From assembly GCF_004365875.1 (NCBI RefSeq), contig NZ_SODF01000002.1, positions 1,862,971-1,926,970 of the forward strand: a stretch of DNA of 64,000 nt, in the 5' to 3' direction. A program made the position numbers and the translations under genes. Shown here piece by piece: positions 24,305-31,731 of the stretch; within the stretch, counting starts at the first letter, position 1, and each line of letters begins with the position of its first letter. This DNA comes from Kribbella kalugense. Lineage in GTDB: Bacteria > Actinomycetota > Actinomycetes > Propionibacteriales > Kribbellaceae. Under the pieces are notes generated by a model. The model searched no databases, was not told the origin of the DNA, and was given only the letters and a program-made list of their open reading frames with translations.

Positions 24305-24949
24305 TTGCTCGGTACGGCGCTGTGCTGTCTCGCCCTGGCGGGTTGTTCCGCCTCGGCGGGCAGTGCGGCGCCTGCACCGACGACCACGTTCCACTTCACC
24401 GTCGGCGGTACGCCGTCGGCTGGGCCCACCGAGCCAACTGTTCCGATGTCCGCGCCGCCGGGACGCGTCGGCACACCGGCGCCGAGCCAACGCATCCGCT
24501 TCGTCCCGCAACAAGTCGTGCTACCGGGTGGCGCGTCCGCACCGGTGCTGACGGCAACTACTGTCGACGGGCAGCTCCAGGTGCCGGCGATGGCCAAGCG
24601 GGTCGGCTGGTGGGACGGCGGCGCCCAAGCCGGTGACCCGTTCGGCTCGGTGGTGCTGGCAGGTCACGTCGACACGAAGACCGAAGGACTTGGGTTCTTC
24701 GCCCGGCTGATCGGCGTACGGCGCGGCGAGGTGATCGTGGTCAACGGTTCCGGCCACACGGCGTCGTACCGGGTCGTGTCGATCGCGTCGGTGCGGAAGG
24801 ACGCCCTGGCGACCAAGAGCGGAGCGTTCGACCAGAGTGGGGACCATCGGTTGGTCCTGATCACCTGCACGGGTGCGTACAACGCCTCGCAGGGCGGCTA
24901 CGCGGACAACCTGGTAGTCACGGCGACCCCGATCGGCCTGGCGAAGTAG
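24305..24949 (+). CDS. Class F sortase
   Basis: About 214 aa. It has a lipobox-like LALAGCS at residues 8-14, so it could be a lipoprotein. The sortase domain carries the catalytic His in LAGHVDTKTEGLGFFARL and the catalytic Cys in LVLITCTGAYN, with an Arg further toward the N-terminus; the class F topology (short, cupin-like barrel) fits. The TTG at 24305 is given; a CTG at 24293 that overlaps the stop of the DUF4397 gene would add a basic n-region and may be the true start. The natural partner is presumably its upstream neighbour. Confidence 0.85.
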   Translation: MLGTALCCLALAGCSASAGSAAPAPTTTFHFTVGGTPSAGPTEPTVPMSAPPGRVGTPAPSQRIRFVPQQVVLPGGASAPVLTATTVDGQLQVPAMAKRVGWWDGGAQAGDPFGSVVLAGHVDTKTEGLGFFARLIGVRRGEVIVVNGSGHTASYRVVSIASVRKDALATKSGAFDQSGDHRLVLITCTGAYNASQGGYADNLVVTATPIGLAK

Positions 24950-25019
24950 GGATAACCCCACCCTGACTTGGGGTGCTCGCTCCATGTCGGCTCGGTTCGT
25001 CGCAGAGCAGGCTGGTCGC

Positions 25020-26357
25020 ATGAATCCGAAGATCCTCCTGGCGGCTGTCGGAGTCGCTGCCGCATTGATAGCTGCTCCGCTGTCCGCCCCGCTCGCCGCC
25101 ACCGCGGCCGCGTCCGCCGACGGGGTCTGGAAAATGGACGGCTACGGCACGATCGTTGCTGTCGACAACGGTAAGGCCAGGCTCTACCAGACCAGCACCA
25201 TCAGCTGTACGCCGGACACCGAGTACACCCGGGACGGGGACAGCTTCGTTGCCGACGGCGAGCAGTCCTTCACCTTCGCGGTGCACCGGAGCCGAGCCGA
25301 CATGCGGCTCGAGGGCGACGTCGGGACCAAGCATCTGCAGCGGATGCCCGGGCTCCCGGCGCAGTGTTCGATGCCGGGAGCAACCGGTCCGCTGGCGGAG
25401 TTCGACCAGTTCTGGGCAGCTTTCGCGGAGAACTATCCGTTCTTCGCGGCCAAGGGCATCGACTGGAACGCGGTCCGCGCGAAATACCGCCCGCAGGTAA
25501 CGTCCGAGGACAAACTGTTCGACATCCTGGCCGCGATGATCCGCCCACTGGGCGACGCGCACACGGGGATCCGCACCCCGGACAACCTCTTCGTCGGCGT
25601 CCGGCCGGGGACGACGTTCCCTTCGATGGACCTGGAGTCGAAGGTGATCCGCCCGTACATCGAGCACACCGCGCTCAAGGGTGTCCACTACACGTCGTAC
25701 GCGAACGACCTGATCGGGTACGCCGAACTGCCCGGCCGGATCGGCTACCTCCGAGTGGTCGCCTTCCTCGGGTACGGCGACGTCCCGCACTACGCCTCCG
25801 AGCGGGCCGTGCTCGAGTCGACGCTGGACACCATCCTCGCGACCAAGCCGCAGAAACTCATCCTGGACCTGCGCCTGAACGGCGGCGGCTCGGATCAGCT
25901 CGGCCTCGATCTGGCGTCCCGGCTGACCGCGCGCCCGTACTTCGCCTACTCCAAGCGCAATCGGAACGACCCGGCCGATCCCTCGAAGTTCACCGCCCCG
26001 CAACCGGCGTACGTCGTACCGTCGTCGGGGCCGAGGTTCACCGGGCCGATGGTGATCCTGACCGGTGGTTCGCAGGTCAGCGCGGGCGAGACCTTCACGA
26101 TGGCGATGATGAACCGGGTCCCGCGGCCGATCCGGATCGGCGAGAACACCCAGGGCGTCTTCTCCGACACCATGGACCGCACCCTGCCGAACGGCTGGAC
26201 GTTCATCCTGCCGAACGAGGAGTACCGCACCGCGGCCGGGACGACGTACGACGGGGCCGGGATCCCACCGGACATCCGGCGCCCGGTTTTCACACCCGAG
26301 GAGCTCTCGGGCGGCCGGGATTCGGCCTTCAGTACGGCGCTCGCAGTACTCAAGTAG
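25020..26357 (+). CDS. Secreted S41 (C-terminal processing) family peptidase
   Basis: A 445-aa exported serine peptidase. A signal peptide covers about residues 1-33 (ILLAAVGVAAALIAAPLSAP). The catalytic region is ILTGGSQVSAGETFTMAMMN, with the nucleophilic Ser in the VSAGE turn, and the Lys/Glu partner region lies downstream (GENTQGVFSD). LILDLRLNGGGS is the typical strand before it. The ATG at 25020 follows a weak purine-rich stretch and gives the signal peptide; an upstream ATG at 24984 is unlikely. No PDZ domain was recognised. It lies 70 bp after sortase F. Confidence 0.85.
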   Translation: MNPKILLAAVGVAAALIAAPLSAPLAATAAASADGVWKMDGYGTIVAVDNGKARLYQTSTISCTPDTEYTRDGDSFVADGEQSFTFAVHRSRADMRLEGDVGTKHLQRMPGLPAQCSMPGATGPLAEFDQFWAAFAENYPFFAAKGIDWNAVRAKYRPQVTSEDKLFDILAAMIRPLGDAHTGIRTPDNLFVGVRPGTTFPSMDLESKVIRPYIEHTALKGVHYTSYANDLIGYAELPGRIGYLRVVAFLGYGDVPHYASERAVLESTLDTILATKPQKLILDLRLNGGGSDQLGLDLASRLTARPYFAYSKRNRNDPADPSKFTAPQPAYVVPSSGPRFTGPMVILTGGSQVSAGETFTMAMMNRVPRPIRIGENTQGVFSDTMDRTLPNGWTFILPNEEYRTAAGTTYDGAGIPPDIRRPVFTPEELSGGRDSAFSTALAVLK

Positions 26358-26372
26358 GTAGGCTCCCCGGTC

Positions 26373-26990
26373 ATGGCCAGGTATTTCGACATCCATCCGG
26401 AGAACCCTCAGCGGCGGTCCATCGGTCAGGTGGTGGACCTGCTGCGTGAGGACGGGTTGATCGCGTACCCGACCGACTCCTGCTACGCGCTCGGCTGCCA
26501 GCTGGGGAACCGGGACGGGATCGACCGGATCAAGACGATCCGGCACCTGGACGACCGGCACCACTTCACGCTGGTGTGTGAGAACTTCGCGCAGCTCGGC
26601 CAGTTCGTGCACATCAGTAACGCCGTCTTCCGCTCGATCAAGGCGGCCACGCCGGGCAGTTACACGTTCATCCTGCCGGCCACCAAGGAAGTGCCGCGCC
26701 GGCTGCTGCACCCGAAGAAGAAGACCGTCGGTGTGCGCATTCCGGACCACGTGGTCACCCAGGCGCTGGTCGCGGAGCTCGGCGAGCCGCTGGTCTCCAG
26801 CACGTTGCTGCTGCCCGGCCACGAGGAGCCGATGACGCAGGGCTGGGAGATCAAGGAAGAGCTCGACAACCAGATCGACGCCGTCATCGAGGGCGAGGCC
26901 GGCACCGAGCCGACCACCGTCGTCGACATCTCCGAGGACGTCCCGGAGATCGTCCGGGTCGGCGCCGGAGACCCCACTCCATTTGAATGA
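26373..26990 (+). CDS. Sua5/YciO/YrdC-family protein
   Basis: A 205-aa YrdC-fold protein. Conserved parts are GLIAYPTDSCYALGCQLGN, the HLDDRHHFTLVCENF strand-loop, and TVGVRIPDHVVTQALVAELG. Sua5/YrdC members make threonylcarbamoyl-AMP for the t6A modification of tRNAs; the YciO branch to which this is closer (no C-terminal Sua5 domain, KTIRHLDDR region) is not firmly assigned the same activity. Cytosolic. It begins 15 bp after the S41 gene and precedes the nitroreductase by 23 bp. Confidence 0.85.
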   Translation: MARYFDIHPENPQRRSIGQVVDLLREDGLIAYPTDSCYALGCQLGNRDGIDRIKTIRHLDDRHHFTLVCENFAQLGQFVHISNAVFRSIKAATPGSYTFILPATKEVPRRLLHPKKKTVGVRIPDHVVTQALVAELGEPLVSSTLLLPGHEEPMTQGWEIKEELDNQIDAVIEGEAGTEPTTVVDISEDVPEIVRVGAGDPTPFE

Positions 26991-27013
26991 AGGACCTTCG
27001 GTACAACTGAGGG

Positions 27014-27661
27014 GTGACCAAGACCCTGGATTTGACCCCGGACGAACTGCTGACGACGACCCGGACGGTCCGGAAGCGGCTCGATCTCGAGCGGCCGGTG
27101 CCGATGGAGCTGATCCGGGAGTGCATCGAGATCGCGCTGCAGGCGCCGTCGGGGAGCAACCGGCAGACGTGGCACTGGCTGGTGATCACGGACGCGGAGA
27201 AGCGCGCCGCGATCGGTGAGTACTACCGCCAGGCGGTCGAGCAGTATCTGGCCAGCTCGGGATCGGCCGGGAAGCTGCATGCCGACGACCCCGAGCGCGG
27301 TCCGGTCCAGCGCCGGGTCGGGGACAGCGTGGCCTACCTCGGTGAGCGGATGGGCCAGGTGCCGGTGCTGGTCATCCCGTGCCTCCAGGTCCGCTCGCTG
27401 CCCGCGGGTAACCAGGCCGGTCTCTGGGGCTCGATCCTGCCGGCGGCATGGAGCTACATGCTGGCCGCCCGGGCCCGCGGACTCGGTACGGCGTGGACCA
27501 CGCTGCACTTCACCTTCGAGCAGGAGATCTCCGAGCTGCTCGGTCTCCCCGAGGACATCCGGCAGACGGTACTGATTCCGACGGCGTACACGATTGGGAC
27601 CAACTTCAAGCCGGCGCCGCGTCAGCCGCTCGACGACGTACTGCACGTCAACGGCTGGTGA
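27014..27661 (+). CDS. Nitroreductase-family FMN oxidoreductase
   Basis: A 215-aa FMN-binding NAD(P)H-dependent oxidoreductase. The N-terminal TTRTVRKRLDLERPVPMELI and APSGSNRQTWHWLVITD match FMN-phosphate and ribityl contacts in this fold, and ARARGLGTAWTTLHF plus a closing TIGTNFKPAPRQPLDDVL are typical. Substrate unknown. GTG 27014 follows a GAGGGG. It runs toward the LigD-PE gene, with which it converges end-to-end. Confidence 0.87.
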   Translation: MTKTLDLTPDELLTTTRTVRKRLDLERPVPMELIRECIEIALQAPSGSNRQTWHWLVITDAEKRAAIGEYYRQAVEQYLASSGSAGKLHADDPERGPVQRRVGDSVAYLGERMGQVPVLVIPCLQVRSLPAGNQAGLWGSILPAAWSYMLAARARGLGTAWTTLHFTFEQEISELLGLPEDIRQTVLIPTAYTIGTNFKPAPRQPLDDVLHVNGW

Positions 27662-28153
27662 TCAGGAGGCGGCCATCTCCTCGATGGTGAGGCCGCTCAG
27701 CACCGACCGCGGCTCGGTGATGGTCAGATCCAGGTCCGGATCGGCGTCCGCGTCCTTCACCTTGACCAGTAGCCAGTCCGCGCCGGTGCGGGTGAACGCC
27801 CAGGCGCCGTTGAGCTTCACGCCATGCAGTTGCACCTTCAAGTGCCCGCGCTCGATCGCTTCCGCCGGGTCGACGAGCTGGTGGTGGTCGTCGCGGGTCA
27901 GGTTCGTGTAGACGCCCGCGTCCCAGACGATCACCGCACCGCTGCCGTACTGCGCTTCCCGGTGCACACCCTCGTACGACGCGTACTCCAGATCGTGGTC
28001 CGTGGTGAACACCGCGAGCCGCTTCACGATCGGATCCAGCGACGGTCCACGCGGCACCGCCCACGACTTCAGCACCCCGTCCACCTCGAGCCGTACGTCG
28101 TAATGCAGCCGCCTGGCGTCATGCAGCTGCACCACGAAAATTGGCTTCGACAT
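27662..28153 (-). CDS. Stand-alone DNA ligase D 3'-phosphoesterase (PE) domain protein
   Basis: A 163-aa single-domain protein equal to the PE module of LigD, which heals 3' ends by removing ribonucleosides and phosphates during non-homologous end joining. The signature FVVQLHDARRLHYDVRLEVD (His, Asp and Arg) and the loop KSWAVPRGPSLDP are present. No polymerase or ligase domain is attached. ATG 28153 is the family N-terminus; the upstream extension to 28240 is non-homologous. Ku and a full ligase are not in this window. Confidence 0.88.
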   Translation of the reverse strand: MSKPIFVVQLHDARRLHYDVRLEVDGVLKSWAVPRGPSLDPIVKRLAVFTTDHDLEYASYEGVHREAQYGSGAVIVWDAGVYTNLTRDDHHQLVDPAEAIERGHLKVQLHGVKLNGAWAFTRTGADWLLVKVKDADADPDLDLTITEPRSVLSGLTIEEMAAS

Positions 28154-28281
28154 CGGGCTCCTGGGCGAATTCGAGTTACAGCTAACGGTCGGTCGCGAAG
28201 CGGTTGTAGGCTGGCGTCTTGTTGGGAGACCAACCCCCACACCTTCCCATTTTCATCCGCCCCTGTCCCGAAGCAGGTGCC

Positions 28282-28458
28282 ATGCCCGTAGCCCCCTCAC
28301 CGGCGCGGCCGATCGCCGTTCAGGTTCTCATCGGTGGCCGCTGGATCGCAGGCCAGGAACTGGGTCGCCGGACCGGGACGGCCGGGGCCGACGAGGCTCT
28401 CGTCAGCCACCACGGCCATCTCGTCTGGGTCGACCAGCGCTCGGTCCGCGAGTCCTGA
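28282..28458 (+). CDS. Small conserved actinobacterial protein
   Basis: A 58-aa protein. The tail (AVQVLIGGRWIAGQELGRRT, then HLVWVDQRSVRES) resembles short actinobacterial proteins whose central part is a beta-rich domain of unknown function. ATG 28282 follows GAAGCAGG. It is divergent from the LigD-PE gene and ends before a hairpin terminator. No defined role. Confidence 0.55.
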   Translation: MPVAPSPARPIAVQVLIGGRWIAGQELGRRTGTAGADEALVSHHGHLVWVDQRSVRES

Positions 28459-28461
28459 CAA

Positions 28462-28493
28462 GCTGAAAGCCCTTTCCACAAAGGGGTTTCAGC
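28462..28493. terminator. Bidirectional hairpin terminator
   Basis: GCTGAAAGCCC pairs with GGGTTTCAGC (a single imperfect position) around a TTTCCACAAAG loop. It also overlaps the stop codon (28489-28491) of the convergent serine hydrolase. Confidence 0.75.
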
Positions 28494-29550
28494 AAAGAGC
28501 TTTCGCAACCAGGTTGCCGATCTCGACCGCCGACGCGGAGCCGGACGGGTCGAACAGCGTCCTGGTCAGCGCGAACGTGACGCCTGAGCTGGTGTCCGCC
28601 CAGGCGACGCTACCGCCCATGCCCGGCCACCCGAACGACGCCGGACTCTCCTCGGCCGTCGATCCGAACCGGCCGACCGCGTAGCCGAGCGCCAAAGTTG
28701 CGGGGTTGCCCAACAATTCGTCCTTCGCGACAAGTGCCGGGCCGGTGATCACCGGGACCGCTTCCGGCCGGACCAGCCGGACTCCGTCCACCTCGCCGAT
28801 CAGACCGGCGTACAGCTTGGCGATGCCGCGGGCGTTCAGGATCCCGCTGGAGGGGTCCTCGATCGCGAGGTGCTCGGGCTGGTTGAGTACGGCGGCCCGC
28901 GGCTGCATGCTCGGCGGGACGACCTTCGCGAACATGTCGGCGAGCATCGCGAACGTCTCCTCGGCTCCGTCCGGCTCGACGAGCGGCGTGAGTCGGTCCA
29001 CTTGGTCGGCCGGGAGGGCGAAGTACACGTCGTTCTCGATCCCGAGCGGCGTCAGGATCTCCCGCAGTACGTCGGAGATCGTCCGGCCGGTCGCTCGCCG
29101 GACGATTTCACCGACCAGTAGGCCGAACGTCTCCGCGTGGTACGTCATCTTCGTGCCCGGCTCCCACCAGGGTTCCGCGGCGGCGAGGTCAGCGGGAATC
29201 GTGGCGAAGGTTTCGTGGGTCGCGTCCGGCGGCAGCGCGGGCAGACCGATCGAGTGCGTCAGCACGTGCCGCAGCGTCGCCTTGTCCTTCCCGTGGGCGC
29301 CGAACTCGGGCCAGACCTCGACGATCGGCTGGTCGTAGTCGAGCGTGCCGCGATCCACCAGCACGTTCGCGACCGTCGCGGACGCGCCCTTCCCGGTGGA
29401 GGCGGCGTAGTACAACGTCTCCGTCGTCACGCCGTCGCCGGCCACCGCGTCGACGACCAGCTCTCCGTGCCGGTACGCCGCCACTTGCAGCCCGAGCTCC
29501 GTCTCGGCGAGCTCGTCGATCCGCCGCTGCACCACGTCCTGAAGGTCCAT
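28489..29550 (-). CDS. Serine hydrolase, beta-lactamase/esterase family (cytosolic)
   Basis: A 353-aa S12-type hydrolase without a signal peptide. The active-site SxxK is STGK at about residues 51-54 (AASTGKGASATVANVLV), and the YHAETFG segment holds the second conserved Tyr; TLRHVLTHSIGLPALP is the standard loop. It resembles EstB-like esterases more than DD-peptidases. ATG 29550 opens MDLQDVVQRRIDELAETELG, typical for the subgroup. It is in the same orientation as the LLM oxidoreductase 60 bp upstream and may share its transcript. Confidence 0.85.
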   Translation of the reverse strand: MDLQDVVQRRIDELAETELGLQVAAYRHGELVVDAVAGDGVTTETLYYAASTGKGASATVANVLVDRGTLDYDQPIVEVWPEFGAHGKDKATLRHVLTHSIGLPALPPDATHETFATIPADLAAAEPWWEPGTKMTYHAETFGLLVGEIVRRATGRTISDVLREILTPLGIENDVYFALPADQVDRLTPLVEPDGAEETFAMLADMFAKVVPPSMQPRAAVLNQPEHLAIEDPSSGILNARGIAKLYAGLIGEVDGVRLVRPEAVPVITGPALVAKDELLGNPATLALGYAVGRFGSTAEESPASFGWPGMGGSVAWADTSSGVTFALTRTLFDPSGSASAVEIGNLVAKALC

Positions 29551-29609
29551 AACCCCATCCTTTCGCTCTATGGATGGGTCGGAGCCGAATCGGGCCTCTT
29601 GACGCCGCC

Positions 29610-30509
29610 CTACGCGTAATCGAGGGCGAATCGGACCGTCCGCTCCACCTCGGCCGCCGTCCCGACCGGGCAGAACAGGAACTCCGTCGTACCGGCGTCC
29701 GCGTACCGCTGGAGCTCCTTGGCCACCGCCTCCTCGTCACCGAGTACGGCGGTGTCCGCCGGCCCGGCCTTCCCGCCGCGATCCAGCACCGCCCGGTACG
29801 ACGGCATGTCGCCGGCGGCGCCGTACTGGGTCCGGATCCACTCCCGGGTCGTGTCCGGGTCGTCCGTGACCGCGACGCACACGCCTGCGATCACCTGCGG
29901 TTGCGGTCGCCCGGCGGCGGTCGCGGCCTCGTCGATCGTGGGCCTGATGAAGCCCTCGATGACCTCGGGGCCTGCCCAGCTGGTCGTCGTACCAGCCGTC
30001 AGTTCACCGGCGGTCTTCAGCATCCGCGGTCCGAGGGCGGCCAGGATGAGTTCGGGCGCCTCGGCTCCGGCGATCTCGAGCTGGCCGCGGGCGGTCAGCC
30101 GCTCGCCCACGTAGTCGGTGGGCTCACCGGCGAGCAGCGGCCCGAGCGCTTCGACGTACTCGCGTACGTAAGCGGCGGGCCGGTCCATCGACAGGCCGAG
30201 CATGCCCTCGACCATGTGCGGATGGCTGGCGCCGACCCCGAGCGTCAGCCGGTTGCCGGTCAGCACCTGCACGCTGAGCGCCTGCGCCGCGAGGGCGAGC
30301 GGGTGACGCGGGTACACAGGCACGACGCCGACGGCGTACCCGATGGTCGAGGTGTACGGCGCGACGCCGGCGATCAGCGTCAGCGCGTCCCAGCCGAGCC
30401 GCTGGCTGAACCAGACCCGGTCGATGCCGTTGTCCTCGGCGGCCTTCGCGGCGGCGCCGATCTCGTCGATGGTCTTGCCTTCTTCGTCGATCCACAGTCC
30501 GATCCTCAT
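29610..30509 (-). CDS. F420-dependent LLM-class oxidoreductase
   Basis: A 299-aa TIM-barrel enzyme of the luciferase-like superfamily, close to TIGR03564-type F420-dependent proteins. The N-terminal RIGLWIDEEGKTIDEI and the YAVGVVPVYPRHPLALA strand are typical, as is GVGASHPHMVEGMLGL. It probably uses reduced or oxidised F420, which fits an actinomycete, to act on an unknown small molecule. ATG 30509 gives MRIGLW; a GTG two codons upstream is also possible. Divergent from the LysR gene, which may control it. Confidence 0.83.
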   Translation of the reverse strand: MRIGLWIDEEGKTIDEIGAAAKAAEDNGIDRVWFSQRLGWDALTLIAGVAPYTSTIGYAVGVVPVYPRHPLALAAQALSVQVLTGNRLTLGVGASHPHMVEGMLGLSMDRPAAYVREYVEALGPLLAGEPTDYVGERLTARGQLEIAGAEAPELILAALGPRMLKTAGELTAGTTTSWAGPEVIEGFIRPTIDEAATAAGRPQPQVIAGVCVAVTDDPDTTREWIRTQYGAAGDMPSYRAVLDRGGKAGPADTAVLGDEEAVAKELQRYADAGTTEFLFCPVGTAAEVERTVRFALDYA

Positions 30510-30597
30510 GTCCACCAGTCAACGGTTCCGGGCGCCGCTGACCCAGACGCAGTTACGCTGTGCAGCGATAAGGAATCGTGATCGCCGGAGGTGTCCG

Positions 30598-31446
30598 ATG
30601 GAGCTACGGCAGCTGCGGTACTTCGTCACTGTCGCCGAGGAACTGCATTTCGGCCGGGCCGCCGAGCGGCTGAACATCGTCCAGCCCGCGGTCAGTCAGC
30701 AGGTCGCCCGGCTCGAACGCGAGCTCGGTCTGCAACTCCTCGACCGGTCGTCCCGGCATGTGCGGCTGACCGGCGACGGCGAGCGGATGCTGCGCGAGGC
30801 GCGCGCCGTGCTGGCTGCCACCGACCGCGCCAACGAGGTCGCTGCGGAGCTCGCGTCCGGCCGCTCGGGCGTTCTCCGGATCGGCATGGCGCCGGGGTTG
30901 CGGGATCGGCTGGAGCGCGGTCTCGCGGCTTTGCGAGCGCAGACGCCGGATCTCGACGTGCGGCTGACGTCGGGCTCGACCGGCGACTATCTCGCCGCGC
31001 TGCGGGCCGGCGAGTTGGATGTGGCGTTCGTCCGCGGGGAGGTGGCCGCCGCCGATCTGCAGGTGATCGAGCTCTGGCGCGATCCACTGTCCGTCCTCGT
31101 GCCGACGTCGTACCAGGCGGATGACGGCGTCAAGCTGATCGATCTGGCTGGGTTGCCGCTGCGCCTGCCGGCCGATCCGTGGTTGCAGGAACGGATGGCC
31201 GCTGCCTGCCGGGCGGCGGGCTTCGAGCCGGTGATCGGCCGGCCGGTGGAGGATTTCGAGGCCGCGATCGTCGAGATGGCGACTGGATCGCCGGCCTGGA
31301 CCGTTGTGTACGGCACGGCGTGTGAGTCCGCCGAGGGAGCGCTCTGGATGGGGCCGCTCGCGCCTGGGCTGAGCGCGCCGGGGCAGCTGATCGTCGCGGG
31401 CGGTCAGCCGGAGTGTGTCGACGTACTGGCGGCTGCCTTCGCGTGA
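30598..31446 (+). CDS. LysR-family transcriptional regulator
   Basis: A 282-aa LysR regulator. The N-terminal winged HTH is LRQLRYFVTVAEELHFGRAA, followed by VQPAVSQQVARLERELG and SSRHVRLTGDGERML. The C-terminal effector domain is shortish but has GVLRIGMAPGLRDRLERGL as its opening. ATG 30598 has a GGAGG 8 nt upstream; a longer reading from 30343 is non-homologous. Divergent from the LLM oxidoreductase gene (29610-30509), which is its likeliest target. A clean terminator follows. Confidence 0.88.
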   Translation: MELRQLRYFVTVAEELHFGRAAERLNIVQPAVSQQVARLERELGLQLLDRSSRHVRLTGDGERMLREARAVLAATDRANEVAAELASGRSGVLRIGMAPGLRDRLERGLAALRAQTPDLDVRLTSGSTGDYLAALRAGELDVAFVRGEVAAADLQVIELWRDPLSVLVPTSYQADDGVKLIDLAGLPLRLPADPWLQERMAAACRAAGFEPVIGRPVEDFEAAIVEMATGSPAWTVVYGTACESAEGALWMGPLAPGLSAPGQLIVAGGQPECVDVLAAAFA

Positions 31447-31448
31447 AG

Positions 31449-31480
31449 CCCCCGGCGGGCCCTGACAGCTCCGCCGGGGG
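31449..31480. terminator. GC-rich hairpin terminator
   Basis: CCCCCGGCGG pairs with CCGCCGGGGG around GCCCTGACAGCT, directly after the LysR stop codon and followed by T-containing sequence. Confidence 0.85.
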
Positions 31481-31564
31481 TGTTGATTACTCAACAAACA
31501 CGGGATCGTACGTTGGAAAGCGAGTTCCGAGGAGGGCTCGTCTCATAATTGGCCATCCGCTGCG

Positions 31565-31577
31565 ACGAACGGTTCGT
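31565..31577. promoter_or_regulatory. Short palindrome in the MFS promoter region
   Basis: ACGAAC-G-GTTCGT is a perfect 13-bp inverted repeat about 155 bp before the MFS start. Possible regulator site; function unproven. Confidence 0.35.
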
Positions 31578-31609
31578 GGCTCCCGGTGAGCAGTTGCTGA
31601 CGCTGCGGG

Positions 31610-31638
31610 GATATTGTTGGTAGTTGCAACCAAATATC
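31610..31638. promoter_or_regulatory. Candidate MarR/TetR-type operator upstream of the MFS fusion gene
   Basis: GATATT(G)TTGGT and ACCAAATATC pair perfectly apart from one bulged G, around AGTTGCA; the core GTTGCAAC is itself palindromic. MarR-type operators often have this AT-rich TTGCAA centre. It lies about 95 bp before the MFS start, so it could overlap a promoter. No regulator gene is adjacent, so the cognate protein is unknown. Confidence 0.5.
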
Positions 31639-31731
31639 GGGCTGTGTGAGGACAAGTTCAGCCGTTTCCGCCCCGGGACAGCGCGCGTCGCTGCCCCGGT
31701 CGTCGCGATCCCGCCGTACGAACGGAAACTG

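Noticed and set aside
24918..26822. Long minus-strand open frame opposite the S41 peptidase and Sua5-like genes
   Set aside because: It is an antisense shadow of high-GC coding sequence: low-complexity Arg/Val/Gly/Asp-rich text with no family motif, while the plus strand has clear S41 and YrdC motifs.
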